Positions 34,996 to 46,542 of a stretch of DNA of 64,000 nucleotides are shown here, in pieces. A model generated the notes under the pieces. It saw nothing but the letters and a program-made list of their open reading frames with translations. It did not search any database and was not told where the DNA came from. Position 1 is the first letter of the stretch. Each line of letters begins with the position of its first letter. This DNA comes from Strongyloides papillosus (Eukaryota > Nematoda > Chromadorea > Rhabditida > Strongyloididae), in NCBI GenBank assembly GCA_005656395.1, contig SRSI01000010.1:868001-932000 (forward strand). Reading direction: 5' to 3'. The position numbers were made by a program, and so were the translations under genes.

Positions 34996-35316
34996 ATGTC
35001 TACTTCGAATGAAAAGTTAGTATGGGATTGGCCTTTAAATCATACTGAAGATGGTGTTTTTACATCAAAAGAAATTGATGGAAAAATTGGAATCACTGTC
35101 GATTGTAAGATTTTCAAAGATAAGGAAGTTAATGTTATTGTTGACAAGGATAAAATTGACATTCACTGTCTTCATGAAGAAGTTGAAAAAAGTGGTTTAG
35201 TTTGTAAGAGAGAAATTTCAAGATGTTATAGATTACCACCATCTCTTGATCCAAAAACTGTCAAGCACTCTTTGAAAAATGGTGAATTAACCATAACAGT
35301 TGAAAAGAAAGCATAG
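34996..35316 (+). CDS. Small heat shock protein 4 of cluster
   Basis: A 106-residue Hsp12-like protein and the shortest of the array. VWDWPLNHTEDGVF is followed by FKDKEVNVIVDKDKIDIHCLHE, REISRCYRLPPSLD and GELTITVEKK. It is nearly just the alpha-crystallin domain, with about 10 residues before it and no C-terminal extension. The motifs are the best preserved together with copies 1 and 5. Confidence 0.92.
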   Translation: MSTSNEKLVWDWPLNHTEDGVFTSKEIDGKIGITVDCKIFKDKEVNVIVDKDKIDIHCLHEEVEKSGLVCKREISRCYRLPPSLDPKTVKHSLKNGELTITVEKKA

Positions 35317-35821
35317 ATTTTTTTATATAAGTTACAGAATTATTAAATAAAATTTTTTATTTTCATTTAATTTTTAATTTTTTAAACATATGTTGAAAAA
35401 TGAACGATAGATATAGTGATTTTAGCTATTTTTTTCCACGTGAATAATAAACTTTTGATATCATGTGATACTCTTTAACAATTCTTCATTTTCGAAAGTA
35501 AAATTATGAGTAAAAAATTTCCTCTATAAATTGACATTTTAAAAAAGATTGTTTTATGAGTTAAATAGTTGATAATCTTTTATAATTAAATGTTCATTTA
35601 AAAATAGCTTGAAATGTGTACTTAGCTTTAAAAATACTCTTGCAGAAAAATCTACCTTGTTTATTATATTTGATGTTATGGAAAATAAAGAATAGCTTTC
35701 ATTTTACACCTAATATTTAATAACATATAATTTCAATTACAAACAATTTGTGTGAAAAAATTGAGCTTTAATATGTAAACAGAAGTAAATTTAGGAGTAT
35801 TATCAGAAACATAAATAATTT

Positions 35822-35829
35822 TGACGTCA
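35822..35829. promoter_or_regulatory. CRE-like palindrome TGACGTCA
   Basis: Second perfect copy, extended to TTGACGTCAA, 430 bp before the fifth sHSP gene. Confidence 0.4.
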
Positions 35830-36170
35830 AAATCTTTATGATGTATTACAAGAAAATAATTTTGATAAATAAAAATTCATCAAAAAATTGTTTTATTTTT
35901 TAAATCTAACTTTCTAACAACAATATTTATATCAACGAAATTAAATAACTTTGATTTTTTTTCTTTAAATTATTTATTTAATTTTAAAATAGTACTTGAT
36001 AAAAAATCATAAGATTTTTTTTATATGACATTTCCTATATTTTGTAATATTTAAAAACAATGCATTCACACTTTGATTTATGTTGGCCAATTTTTTTTGT
36101 TTTTAAGTAATTAAGTTGAAAACATTTTGAAACTTATGACATGATTTAAAACACAATTTTGTTATTTCCT

Positions 36171-36180
36171 TGAAAGTTCA
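36171..36180. promoter_or_regulatory. Heat-shock-element-like dyad
   Basis: TGAAAGTTCA is one tail-to-tail pair of nGAAn units, 15 bp before the TATA box at 36196. HSF usually needs three units, so it is a weak or partial site. Confidence 0.4.
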
Positions 36181-36195
36181 ATATAATTCAAGCAG

Positions 36196-36202
36196 TATAA
36201 AA
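36196..36202 (+). promoter_or_regulatory. TATA box of sHSP 5
   Basis: TATAAAA 63 bp before the ATG at 36259, directly downstream of an HSE-like dyad. Confidence 0.6.
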
Positions 36203-36258
36203 AGACAAAATTTTTTATATAATCTTAATCTTTTACTCTTTTTTAAAAATTATTTTAA

Positions 36259-36729
36259 ATGGCTGCAAATAATAATAATCCTAGTGATTCTACTGATTCA
36301 CCTACTGTACCAAATGAGGAACAACGTGTAGAAAGAACTGGAAGTTATTATGCTCCATCAAAAAAAGATGACAAAAGCAGTGCATTTGTGTTTTCAACAT
36401 TACTACAAAAAGGAAAAGACCAGATAGTTTGTGATTGGCCACTCAACGTAAAAAATGATGGAATATTTAAATCTAAAGAATTAAATGATAAAATAACTCT
36501 TACTTTAGATTGCAGAGCCTTTGACCCACAGGATATTCAGGTTTCTGTGGAAGGTGAGCGCATTGGGATCCATTGTGAACATCCAAAAAGGAAAAACAGT
36601 ACAACATGTGAAAGGAAAATTTCAAGAACTTACAAACTACCACAATGCTATGATACAAACACACTACAACACAAAGTAAATTCTTCTGGTGAACTTATAA
36701 TTACTGCAAATAGAACACCTCGTACTTAA
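36259..36729 (+). CDS. Small heat shock protein 5 of cluster
   Basis: A 156-residue sHSP with a hydrophilic N-terminal extension of about 60 residues (Asn/Ser/Thr/Asp-rich). The core reads VCDWPLNVKNDGIF, FDPQDIQVSVEGERIGIHCEHP, RKISRTYKLPQCYD and GELIITANRT. No I-x-I/V tail. Upstream it has the most convincing heat-shock promoter of the array (HSE-like dyad plus TATA). Confidence 0.92.
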   Translation: MAANNNNPSDSTDSPTVPNEEQRVERTGSYYAPSKKDDKSSAFVFSTLLQKGKDQIVCDWPLNVKNDGIFKSKELNDKITLTLDCRAFDPQDIQVSVEGERIGIHCEHPKRKNSTTCERKISRTYKLPQCYDTNTLQHKVNSSGELIITANRTPRT

Positions 36730-38977
36730 ATTTCCACAAAATTTTTTGTTATCCGAGATATCAAAAAAGAAATTAATATGCTTAATTTGATATTAAAATT
36801 TATAAAAATATAACTATAAATATAGTTATCTATTATTCATTATAAAAATTTAATTGTCCTACAAAATAAAAATAAAAAAAGTTAATTTCAACAATATTCG
36901 TTCATTTCATGCTTTATCGAAATTTTATTATTTGGTAAATAATAATGTTTAGTTGTTTCAAAACCTGTGTTTATTAGTACAGTAGATATATTTCATAAAA
37001 ATTAACTAAAATTTTTAATTTATCAAACTATAATAAACTTTATCATCAACTTCTTTAAAAGCAAAAATTTGAATAACTTTAATTACTGTTCATAAAATCT
37101 TTTTGCAAACTTGATGTAGTAAAAAATTCAATTTTGTTTAATTCTATGGTATGAATGATTGAAAAATTTACTATAATAATTTAAGAATTACAATAAAGGT
37201 GCATTCCTTGGATTCCAAATAAAAAAATAGTAACCTTTATCTCATTCAAATTTTTTTTATATTTTTTATATTATTTGCATGTAATTTATTTACAATTAAG
37301 ACTGTTCACTGATCTTAGAAAAATATTTTAAAAGATAAAATGAAATATTAAAAATTCTTTGAAATTAAATTCTTTATATGTGTAATATTTTAAATGTTGT
37401 TGTTAATTTATATGAAAAACAGTGACTATATTCCTTTGAAATATATTTTTTATTACGACGTATAAATATTCTAAATTGAAAACATTATCTTTTAAATAAT
37501 GAAAAAAATATATTAAAATATCTAATGGTAGATTATTGTTCAGAAAATATATCTTAATAAATGCTTTCTAAAAATGAAAGTAACTTTTTTAAGCATTATA
37601 AAAATGAGTACCAAAAATTAAAAGTAAAGTATATGAGTTTATGAAATTAATTCATGATCTCTTTTTGAATGTAAGATCATATAATATAAATATATTTAAA
37701 TATACTATTAATTAATTATAAAATCTTTAGACATATCCATTAAATGTCTATTATATTTACAACCAAAATTGAGTGAGACGACAACATTTTTATTATCAAT
37801 GTCATATTTTTTTGGAAATTAAATAATTATTAATCATAAGATTTGTTTTGTGAACCCAAAGTCCAAATTTGATGTTTTAATCATTGTATCATCCTAAATG
37901 ACATCGCAAGAGATAGTTTCTACATTTTTTTTTGCAAATTTTGAATTTTCCATGTAAAATATTCCCAATTCTAATGTATAAAAAACATAAAGATTTTCCA
38001 AATTCAGTAAAACACAGTAATATTAATATTATATTAAATTCAAAATTATACTATTTTAACAAAGTATATCTTAGATACATTTATTTACTTTAATAAAAAT
38101 GTATTTTTATAATATTTCTATTTACAGTTTTTTTCATTGTCATCAAAAGTAATTTTGGATGAAAAAAATTTTTTATGATTTTAAATTTGTTTAATAAATG
38201 TACGTAATAGATAGGTGTATGTATGTAAGCTTATTTATTTTCTAATAATAACTCATTAAAATTCATTTATAAGAATCAAAAAACAAAATGCATTTAGAAA
38301 TTTCCCAATGTTGTGCTGTTAACAAAGAATTACAAAGAAAAATATTTTTTAGATATTCTCTATGTTTTGTCAACTAATACTAAAAGTAAAATTATAATAA
38401 CATCGTTTAATTTTTTCATTATTAGAGACTCAAGTAAAAAATAGTTATGAAACTTTCAAATTTTTTAAAACTCAAAAGAATTTTAAAAATCCACATTATT
38501 CTACAATTGTATAACTGACAAAACGTAAAATGTATATCATATTATACATAAAAAAAACAAAAATTGAATGTAATTGATAAAATACTAAGAAAGTGGGATA
38601 CAAAAAACTTCATAATTATTTCTTTTATGATCTTGCATATATTATTAAAATGTTATTAATAAATATTTATTTTTTTAATTTTTAAATATGTTCTTTTCTT
38701 CAACATTTTTACTTTTAAATTTGATTTATTAAAAACAAGATAATTTTTAAAAAAACGTTCAAATAATTTAATATAATTTGTCGTTATAGTACCAATAAAC
38801 ATTCTAATACTACACAAGTAAAAGTAAAAAATCAATCAACATATGAAATTATTTTCAAAGTTGTGATAGATGTGGTTTAATAGAATACACAAACTAATAA
38901 TAGGAGGCGACATAAAAAACACATCATTCATAATATTAATTTTATCATTTAAAATTTATTTCTTTCATAATTGAAAA
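36730..38977. other. Long AT-rich spacer inside the sHSP array
   Basis: About 2.25 kb with no open block, repeat or RNA gene that I can support. A decayed paralogue could be hidden here but I see no DWPL-like trace. Confidence 0.4.
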
Positions 38978-39388
38978 ATGCTGTTTGCCGGTTCAGCATC
39001 TAGATATAATTTACACAAATCTAATTCTACTACTAAACTTGCGCCTAATATCGATAGGAAAAAAAGTTTTAATGTAAGGAAAAATTCAGAAATCTATCCA
39101 TGGCCACAAAATGTTAATGATGACGAATATTTTAAATATACAGAAACAAGAAAAAAATCAATACTCACTTTCAATAGTTCCCAATATAATAAGGATGATG
39201 TGGAAATCACGTTTAAAGATAATTTTTTAAATATTAAACTTTCCAAACCTGTTAAAGAGAATGACAAAATATCTATTAAAGATATAAATCGATGTTATAA
39301 AATTCCTCAAAATATTGATATAAATACACTTAAGAAGGAATTTGCTAGAAATGGTGATTTAATTATTAAGATGAAGAAGAGTATCTGA
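38978..39388 (+). CDS. Small heat shock protein 6 of cluster (diverged)
   Basis: A 136-residue protein with a basic Ser/Asn/Lys-rich N-terminus of about 45 residues, then YPWPQNVNDDEYF in place of DWPL..DGV. The core continues with YNKDDVEITFKDNFLNIKLSK, KDINRCYKIPQNID and GDLIIKMKK. The HC.HE segment is lost, as in the second gene. It lies 2.2 kb from its nearest paralogue, and CATAAAAAA near 38911 may be its TATA element. Confidence 0.82.
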   Translation: MLFAGSASRYNLHKSNSTTKLAPNIDRKKSFNVRKNSEIYPWPQNVNDDEYFKYTETRKKSILTFNSSQYNKDDVEITFKDNFLNIKLSKPVKENDKISIKDINRCYKIPQNIDINTLKKEFARNGDLIIKMKKSI

Positions 39389-41521
39389 AAAATGAAATTA
39401 ATCCTTTTACACAACTTTTTTTTCTAATTTTGTATATTTTATATGTATATTATTTTTAATAAATTTATTGCCTAAAATAATAATTTTTTTATGTATGCTA
39501 CCATTTAGAAAAAAAGCAACTGTTCCTGGAATGTTATCATACTTAAAAATATACCTAAACTTATTATTTTTTATATATATAGTAATTTGGCATCTGCTGA
39601 TTTTATGAAACGACCAAAGAGTAAGCTTGTTCTAAATTATAAACAAGGTATATTGAAATGAATGACTTAACAAATGTTTTTAAAAAAATATCACCAACTG
39701 TTCATGAAATTCCGTCAATAGTAGAAGAAACAATTTTACCTAATGGTAGATATGTATGATAAAAATTATGTTATCGAAAAAAATTCATTTAAAAACATCG
39801 GAAAATGCTAATAAGACTTTTAACAAAGTTTTAGATGCTCTTAAAATTTGAGCTGAGTTATGTTCAAAATATAATTGTAAAATTTTCATATGCTACTGAT
39901 TTTAGTTTCAATAAATATAGATTAAAATATTTTGATTCAATTATATCAAAGCGAGTAAAAATTATAGTATAAGTCGAAATATATACATACTGATGTAAAT
40001 TGATATGTTTTATGAGATTAAAACTTATTTTTATATTAATTTTATAAACTAATTAGCACAAAAATTACAAAATATAGAAGGACTTATCGATCAATAAGGG
40101 ATTCTAAAAACTCTTTTGTTATAATTAATTTGAAGAAATTGCAGAAATTTTAGTGTTAATTGTTGTACTTTATGCTAAGATGGTTATTTTCAGGAAATTA
40201 AATACCAATGTTTTACTTTATTACGTAATTGCGAAAAATTTTTTTAAAAAAAAAGTCTGCCTCCCATAAAATATCATATTATTTTTTTGTCTAAAGAAAT
40301 ATTATTAAAGAAAGTGTAAAAACATCTTTACAATTGTAAATAAACTAATGATATTGAATTTACTAAAGCTTATATAGAATTATCCGAACAATTTAAGAAA
40401 AAATTTCCATTTTCTTTATCAAACATCTAATATGTAAAGTATTGTAATTATGGAATACTATCTGGTTTTGAACATTCAACATCAAATATAATGTTTGTTT
40501 AAGATTATATGTGACAAAAGTATTGGTCTCACCTTAAAATGAAACAAAGCTTCTTAATGTGGTAATAAATGTAAATTTCAACAACTTACTTAGTTTTGAA
40601 TAATTTGTTATTAATTAATACCATTTTTTAAAATGTTAAAGTTTAATTTTTTTATTAATTTATAATTTTAAATACATTAATGATTTAATAATTATTTTGA
40701 AATATTTTTTATGAAAAAAAATCATAAATTGAATGAGTGGAAAATTTTGACACAACCAATGGAAGACATGACTTTTCGGTGTTTTAATGATATATTTCTA
40801 TATGTGCAGATACGGTAAAAGAGAATAAAAGTCAAACGCAAAATGCATTCTATGGTAATTATATCTCTGAAATTAAACATTATATCGAACTGAAAACAAT
40901 ATGAGTATTTTATACCAACTTAGACATTTAAAATAATGGATTTTTAGACTCGTTATATCAATTTTCGCTGATTATGATAACAAAGTTAACCAAGTTCTTG
41001 TTGCTGTTAAAGATTTTAACTTATTTTGTTTAACCAAATATATTTTTTACAAAAGACTAGCTAGTTATATGTCTATATTTAATAATTTATAAATTTAGAA
41101 GTTTTACTAAATATGTCTAACATAAATTAAGAGACATTGTTAGTAATACTTTTATATTGAAATAGGTGGACTAGTTCTATTCTTAGACAGTAATCTTTTC
41201 GTGGAACTAGAATATCTAGTACTAATGACAAAATTAATGGACCTTATTGTTTATTGAAATGGACTTCTTTGTGAACAAAAAAAGACATTGTTAGACAAAC
41301 GGAAACATCTTATATAATAAAAAATATTTTTATAAATTAAAAAAATTTTATTTCTACTTTTTTATATATAAAAGGTATAATTTTTAGTATTAATATAATA
41401 TAATTTTTATCATGACATAAACTCTTTAGATATAATATAAATTATTAATTTTTTTTACAAAGTTATATCTTAAAGTCATTGTTCACCCATTTAATAGTTA
41501 TTTCTAACTAACATTTTTTAG
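39389..41521. other. Spacer with possible gene relic
   Basis: About 2.1 kb. Short coding-like blocks separated by stops occur, for example 39610-39660 (KRPKSKLVLNYKQGILK), 39658-39756, 40210-40250 and 40347-40427 (starting NDIEFTKAYIELSEQFKKKF). Their order loosely recalls FLYWCH/MULE-type elements but no motif is decisive. Confidence 0.3.
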
Positions 41522-43693
41522 TTATTTTGAACTATCCAGAGTCCACATTACTTTAGGAAAAGAAATAGTGTTATCATGACGTTTACTTCTATGTCTATGT
41601 TTTTGATCGCCACAAACATATTCCACTAGTTGTGGAATTTGCTTGTTATCTTTGTAGTTATCTATATGTTGTTGGCTTCCAATAAAAGTACCACATATAA
41701 AAAGATATGGTGTTCCAGTGTGTGCTGTCAATGTTTGAAGATTTTTCTCTACTGTATTTGTATCATCAATTTTATCTAAATAAAAAGTAACCAATGGAAG
41801 ACCATATGTATCGCGAAGCATATGTTCGATACGTTGAGTGTTTGGATCTCTTGAATCTGCATAAAAAACTGCTGGGAGACGTTTAATCTAAATAAATATT
41901 TTTAAAATATAATTAAATATTAACATACTTGTTGAGTTAAAGCAGCTATAGAAGTTTGTGATGTAATATCATTATTATCTTCTTCTACTTCTGATGAATT
42001 TTTATAGGAAATTCCTTGTGATGGCAAAGAATTTGTCTTTTCATAATTATCCTCTTCAATATTTTCATAAATACTTTTTTGATCATCTGGAACATAAAAA
42101 TTGTCCTCTTTTTCTGTAGATTTAACATAATTTGTTACAACATTATTAGAATATTCTGGATTTAAATTTGATTCCATAATATAACTATTTGTTTCTTTTA
42201 AAGTTGTTGTAGTTTCGATTTTAATTGGACTTTGTGTTGTATAAACTATATTTTGAGTAGGTTGTTTAACTGATTGTGAATATACATTATTTACTTGTTG
42301 AGTATTCGATGATGAAACACCATTAAATGCCGGATTGTTAGGATAAATTACAGGTTGAACGTTATTATTTTGTCTTACTCCAATATTTTGGTAATTATAA
42401 CTTGTTGAAGAAGAAGATGCTGGGACATTATAATTTGAAGGGTTTGAGTTATAATTATTTGCAGGATATACGGGAGCTGGTGTAATTTGTACTTGAGGTG
42501 CAGCTGTAGGTTTCTGTGGAGGAACGTATGTATATGTCTTAGGGGCTGGAGGTGAAATAATCGGAACATTAGATGAAGAATATGAATTAACATCACTATT
42601 AACATTATATTGCCCATTATTTGTATACAAAGATGTTTTTTGAGAAACTTGATTACTGTATGGATTTATGGTATTAGGTGTTTCATACGGTTTTTGTGGA
42701 TTAGATGGTAACTGACTGTAAGATGATGAAGCAACTGATGGTTGATTTACATATCCTTGAGAAATTGTGTATGGTGAATTAATTGAATTTTGATATTGTG
42801 AACTAGATGAAATAGTATTATGACCGCTAACTTCTTGTCCACTATAGATAGATGGACTACTTATACCAGAAACTTTATTTGTTGGATATCCAGTATATAC
42901 AGGCTGAGCAGGATATTCAATATTATATGAAGTTTTAACATTTTTTGAGAAATCAGAAGACGGTTGTCCAGAAGAAGGTGATACATATTGTGTTTTAACT
43001 TGTCCTGGATATGGGTTTGATGAAGTAAGAGTGGAAGAAGGATAATTAACATTTGACTGTGAAGAAACGGAATATCCTGTTGATGGTAAAGTATATGGTG
43101 TTTGAAATGAAGATGCTGAGGTTTGTTGACTGCTTAAATATGTATTCAAAGGTTGTTCAGTATTATGATTTTGTGAATTTCCATTTAATATTGATGACGA
43201 GTAAGAATTTTGATTTTTTAATTGTCCTGAATTATCACCTCCAATATTCTGAACTGATTCAACATATTTAAGATATTGAGCTAGCACATTTGGATCTTGA
43301 CCTGCTAGATTAGCTGTATTTATTGGTGGTAAATCATTAACAGAATTTGTTTTCACAAAAGAATTTTTGTCATTTCCTTGAGCACCAGATGAATAATAAG
43401 AAGATGCAGAACTTGGAACGGCATTAAAACTTGAACTTTGAAATAATTTATTAAAATCGTATTCTCTAGTTTCGGAATATATATTTGGATTTTGATTTGT
43501 CGTATATGTATTATATGTGGAAACTTAAAATGGAAATAAAAATTATATAATAGATAATAAAAATACCTAAATTTGTTGGAAGTTGACGATTATCATAACC
43601 ATGAAATCCAGTAGTGAAAAAATCAACATTTGGCTGAGCAATAACAACGTTAAAGAAAATAAAAATTAAGTATAAATAATTTATAAAGTTCAT
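41522..43693 (-). CDS. Secreted low-complexity protein with cysteine-less glutaredoxin-like domain
   Basis: Three exons (43693-43567, 43523-41929, 41887-41522) give 695 residues with closed phases. Signal peptide MNFINYLYLIFIFFNVVIA. The middle, about 45-570, is Ser/Gln/Tyr/Pro/Asn-rich low complexity like a structural or cuticular matrix protein. The last 120 residues begin LPAVFYADSRDPNTQRIEHML and contain GTPYLFICGTFIGSQQHIDNY, the second half of a glutaredoxin fold. The active-site CPxC is absent: the equivalent loop reads ADSRDPNTQ, so no thiol redox chemistry is expected. A binding or structural role for the fold is inference. I do not recognise a named orthologue. Confidence 0.85.
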
Positions 43694-44817
43694 TAGTCTA
43701 AAATACAGCAGTTTTGTTAATAAGGAATATATGAAAATATTTCAATTGTTATACAATAAAATAATATAATAATTAGTAATTATAAGTCTTGTAATCACGA
43801 AAATTTGAAAGGTATCGACACATTTGTCGTTTATTTATTAAAGTAAAAATATTAACACGGGTATATATTAGACATAAATGTCAGGGGACCAATTTCACGA
43901 GGCAACCGAAATACAAAAGAAATAAGCCGAGGTTGTCAAATTTATTATTATTCTAACGTTGACACTATTACCACTTGCTCTATTGCTACTGTTTAAAACT
44001 TGAAAAGGTGCTATTATTTGTAGTTGATTTTAATTTTGGGTTGGACAATTAAAGCTCCAAACATGTTTTTAAAATGTTTGTATTAATAATATCTATTTTT
44101 ACTATGAAAACTTTGTTCTTAATAATTCCTATGACACATTGTCAAAGTTTAGAACAAAAAAGATAAATAGGACCTGTGACATAATCATTATATAATCACT
44201 TTAACTATATTAACATATATAATTTTAATATATCTTCTGGAATTACTGGACACGAATGATGACTAATCCTTTAACCGTTTTGTCTTATTGTATCTAAATA
44301 GTTATTTTACTTATAATTAATAGAAAAAGAATTTACTAAAAACGAAGATAATCTATACAAATATGATTCCGTTAAATTTATACAATAACATGTATTTGTT
44401 AACAATGCAGAAGACAATATTTTCTTTGAAAACTGTAATATTTGTCAACATATTAAGAGTAATTCAAGTGTCATACCAATTAAATCTACAAAACCGTATT
44501 TTTTCTAAATTGTATTATAAAATGAACGTAAAAAAGTAAAAAAACAAACAAACAATAGAGCACAGGTGAAAATGATAAAGAAGATATTACAATATTGAAT
44601 GCTAATGATATATATAAACTAACTGTGAATTTATAGAATCCCATTATCACTAAAAAAACCTTCTTGTTTAAAAAAAATAAAATGTTTCGCTTCCCTTGTA
44701 AAAAGCAAATTCATCATTCGTAACTTTTTAATATTAAAAATTATTAATTTGATTGAAGACAAATTTAATACGAAAAAATAGTAAAAAAAAAACAGCAATA
44801 TACGTCATCACATTCAT
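43694..44817. other. Spacer without recognised gene
   Basis: About 1.1 kb between two minus-strand genes, holding the lamin 3' UTR and the upstream region of the glutaredoxin-like gene. Nothing else seen. Confidence 0.5.
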
Positions 44818-46542
44818 TTACATAATTGTGCAACTTTCTCGTCCCTCACGAATTGGATCAACTTCTTTTGTAGAAGTAACTCTGCCTTCATAAAAAGCAA
44901 CAATTTCATCATTAGAGTCAGCCAGTTCAAGTCTAAAAGCGTCACCTAAAAGCCATTCCTGATTTTTCATAACAAGATTACTGGGTGGATTGTGCTTAAA
45001 ACCAGCATTTGCTGAATAAACTGTTACAGTACCATTAGAAACTAATGGTTGTCTGTTTGTGAATTTATAGACAACATCTTTTTCAAGCGACGCTAATCTT
45101 AGTTTGTAGCCTTCTAAAGAAATACTAGATGTTCCTTTGTTTTGAATTTTAACAAAAGCACCATCGGTGTCAACTTCAGCAATTTCTAACGACCCAAAAG
45201 ATTCGGCAAGAATATTATAGTTTTTAACAACGGTTATTGGCTCATCATCAACAATTTGAACAACTTGTTCGATTGGTTGAACTTCCTCTATGCGTGGTCT
45301 CTTAACCGTTCTTTTTTCAGTCCCAAAAAAATTTCTCAAGACACTTCCAGACAAGAATGATGACGAAGCATTGAGATCCTGTCTATTTGAAAGATCAGCT
45401 GTGGAAACATTTGTTATATTCAAGCGAGTTTCTTCTCCTTCCAACAAATGACGGTAGGCATCTAATTCAACATCAAGTTGAACTTTAATATCCATGAGAT
45501 CACGATATTGTTCCATGAGATTTTTAATTTCTTGGTCCATATCACTTATGACAATGTCTTTTTCAGCGATTCGTTTATTCATTTCAGAGCGGAGGCCCGC
45601 AACTTTGTCTTCGCTGTCACTTAATTTCTGTCTAAGATCAGAAACTGTCTTTTCCAATGATGACTGTGAAGACTCGAAGGACGCAAGCCTTATCTTGAGG
45701 TGAGCAGCTTCTTCGGTAGCTTTTGCAGAATTCTCTCGTGCATGTTTAACGGCATCATTTGCTTCACTCAGTTTGGAACGATACATGTTATCAATGTCCT
45801 GTCTACTAGCTTGAAACTTATCTTCATAATCTTTCCTGAGAGCGTTCATTTGTTCCTCAAATTGTGATTGATATTTATTCTCAGCATCTCTATGAATTGC
45901 AGATACATCTGCTATTCTGGTTTTCTTCATTTCAGAAATCTCTGAATGGTAAGCTTTCTCGGCAAAAGCCAATTTATCTTTAAGATTTTTTATCTCACCC
46001 TCAAGCGCTTTGAGTTTAACTGCTTGTTGATCTGTGATTATCTCCCCATACTCGGCCTTACTCTTCCAATCATTTAATTGGGAAGTCATATCACGAAGCC
46101 TAGCCTCAGCACGATCTCTTTCAACCGCTAATGAAGCATTTTCTCGATTCAGTTGGTCAATCCTATCCCTTACATCTTGGAGTTCGTTTTCTAACTGAGT
46201 GCAAATCTTATCATTGCGAACGCTGTATGTCGTCTCAATCTCCTGAAGCTTTAACTCTAATTGAGATTTATCGTTTTCTAGGCGTCTAACAATCTAAAAA
46301 TTAATTTGTTAATAGAACAAATTTAAAAAATACTATAAACATACATCTATGTAGTTGGCTAGTCTGTTGTTGAGATTACCAAGTTCATATTTCTCTTGAA
46401 CGCGAGTTCTTTTTATTGGAGAGGTGCTAGTGTTTAGGTTAACTTTAGAAGAAGAAGTAGATTCGTTTGTGGCAACGGATGCTTCACGAGCATTTTTTCT
46501 TGTAGTACGTTTAGTACCTTTTTTTGGAGTTGCAGTAGACAT
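44818..46542 (-). CDS. lmn-1: Nuclear lamin (B-type)
   Basis: Nuclear envelope intermediate filament. Exons 46542-46345 and 46293-44818 with a 51 nt intron give 557 residues (C. elegans LMN-1 is 566). The basic Ser/Thr head ends in a CDK-type TSPIK site before coil 1A (ELGNLNNRLANYID). The rod ends YRHLLEGEETRLN at about 346-358. NLS KRPR is at 397-400, the Ig-like lamin tail domain at about 425-540, and a CaaX box CTIM at 554-557 predicts farnesylation and carboxymethylation. All hallmarks of a B-type lamin are present. Nematodes usually have one lamin gene, so this is probably the only copy. Codon use is more G/C-rich than in neighbours, as often in highly expressed genes. Confidence 0.97.

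Larger units (their letters stand above)
35317..36258. promoter_or_regulatory. Upstream region of sHSP 5
   Basis: About 940 bp of AT-rich spacer. It contains a CRE palindrome at 35822-35829, an HSE-like dyad at 36171-36180 and a TATA box at 36196-36202. Confidence 0.45.
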
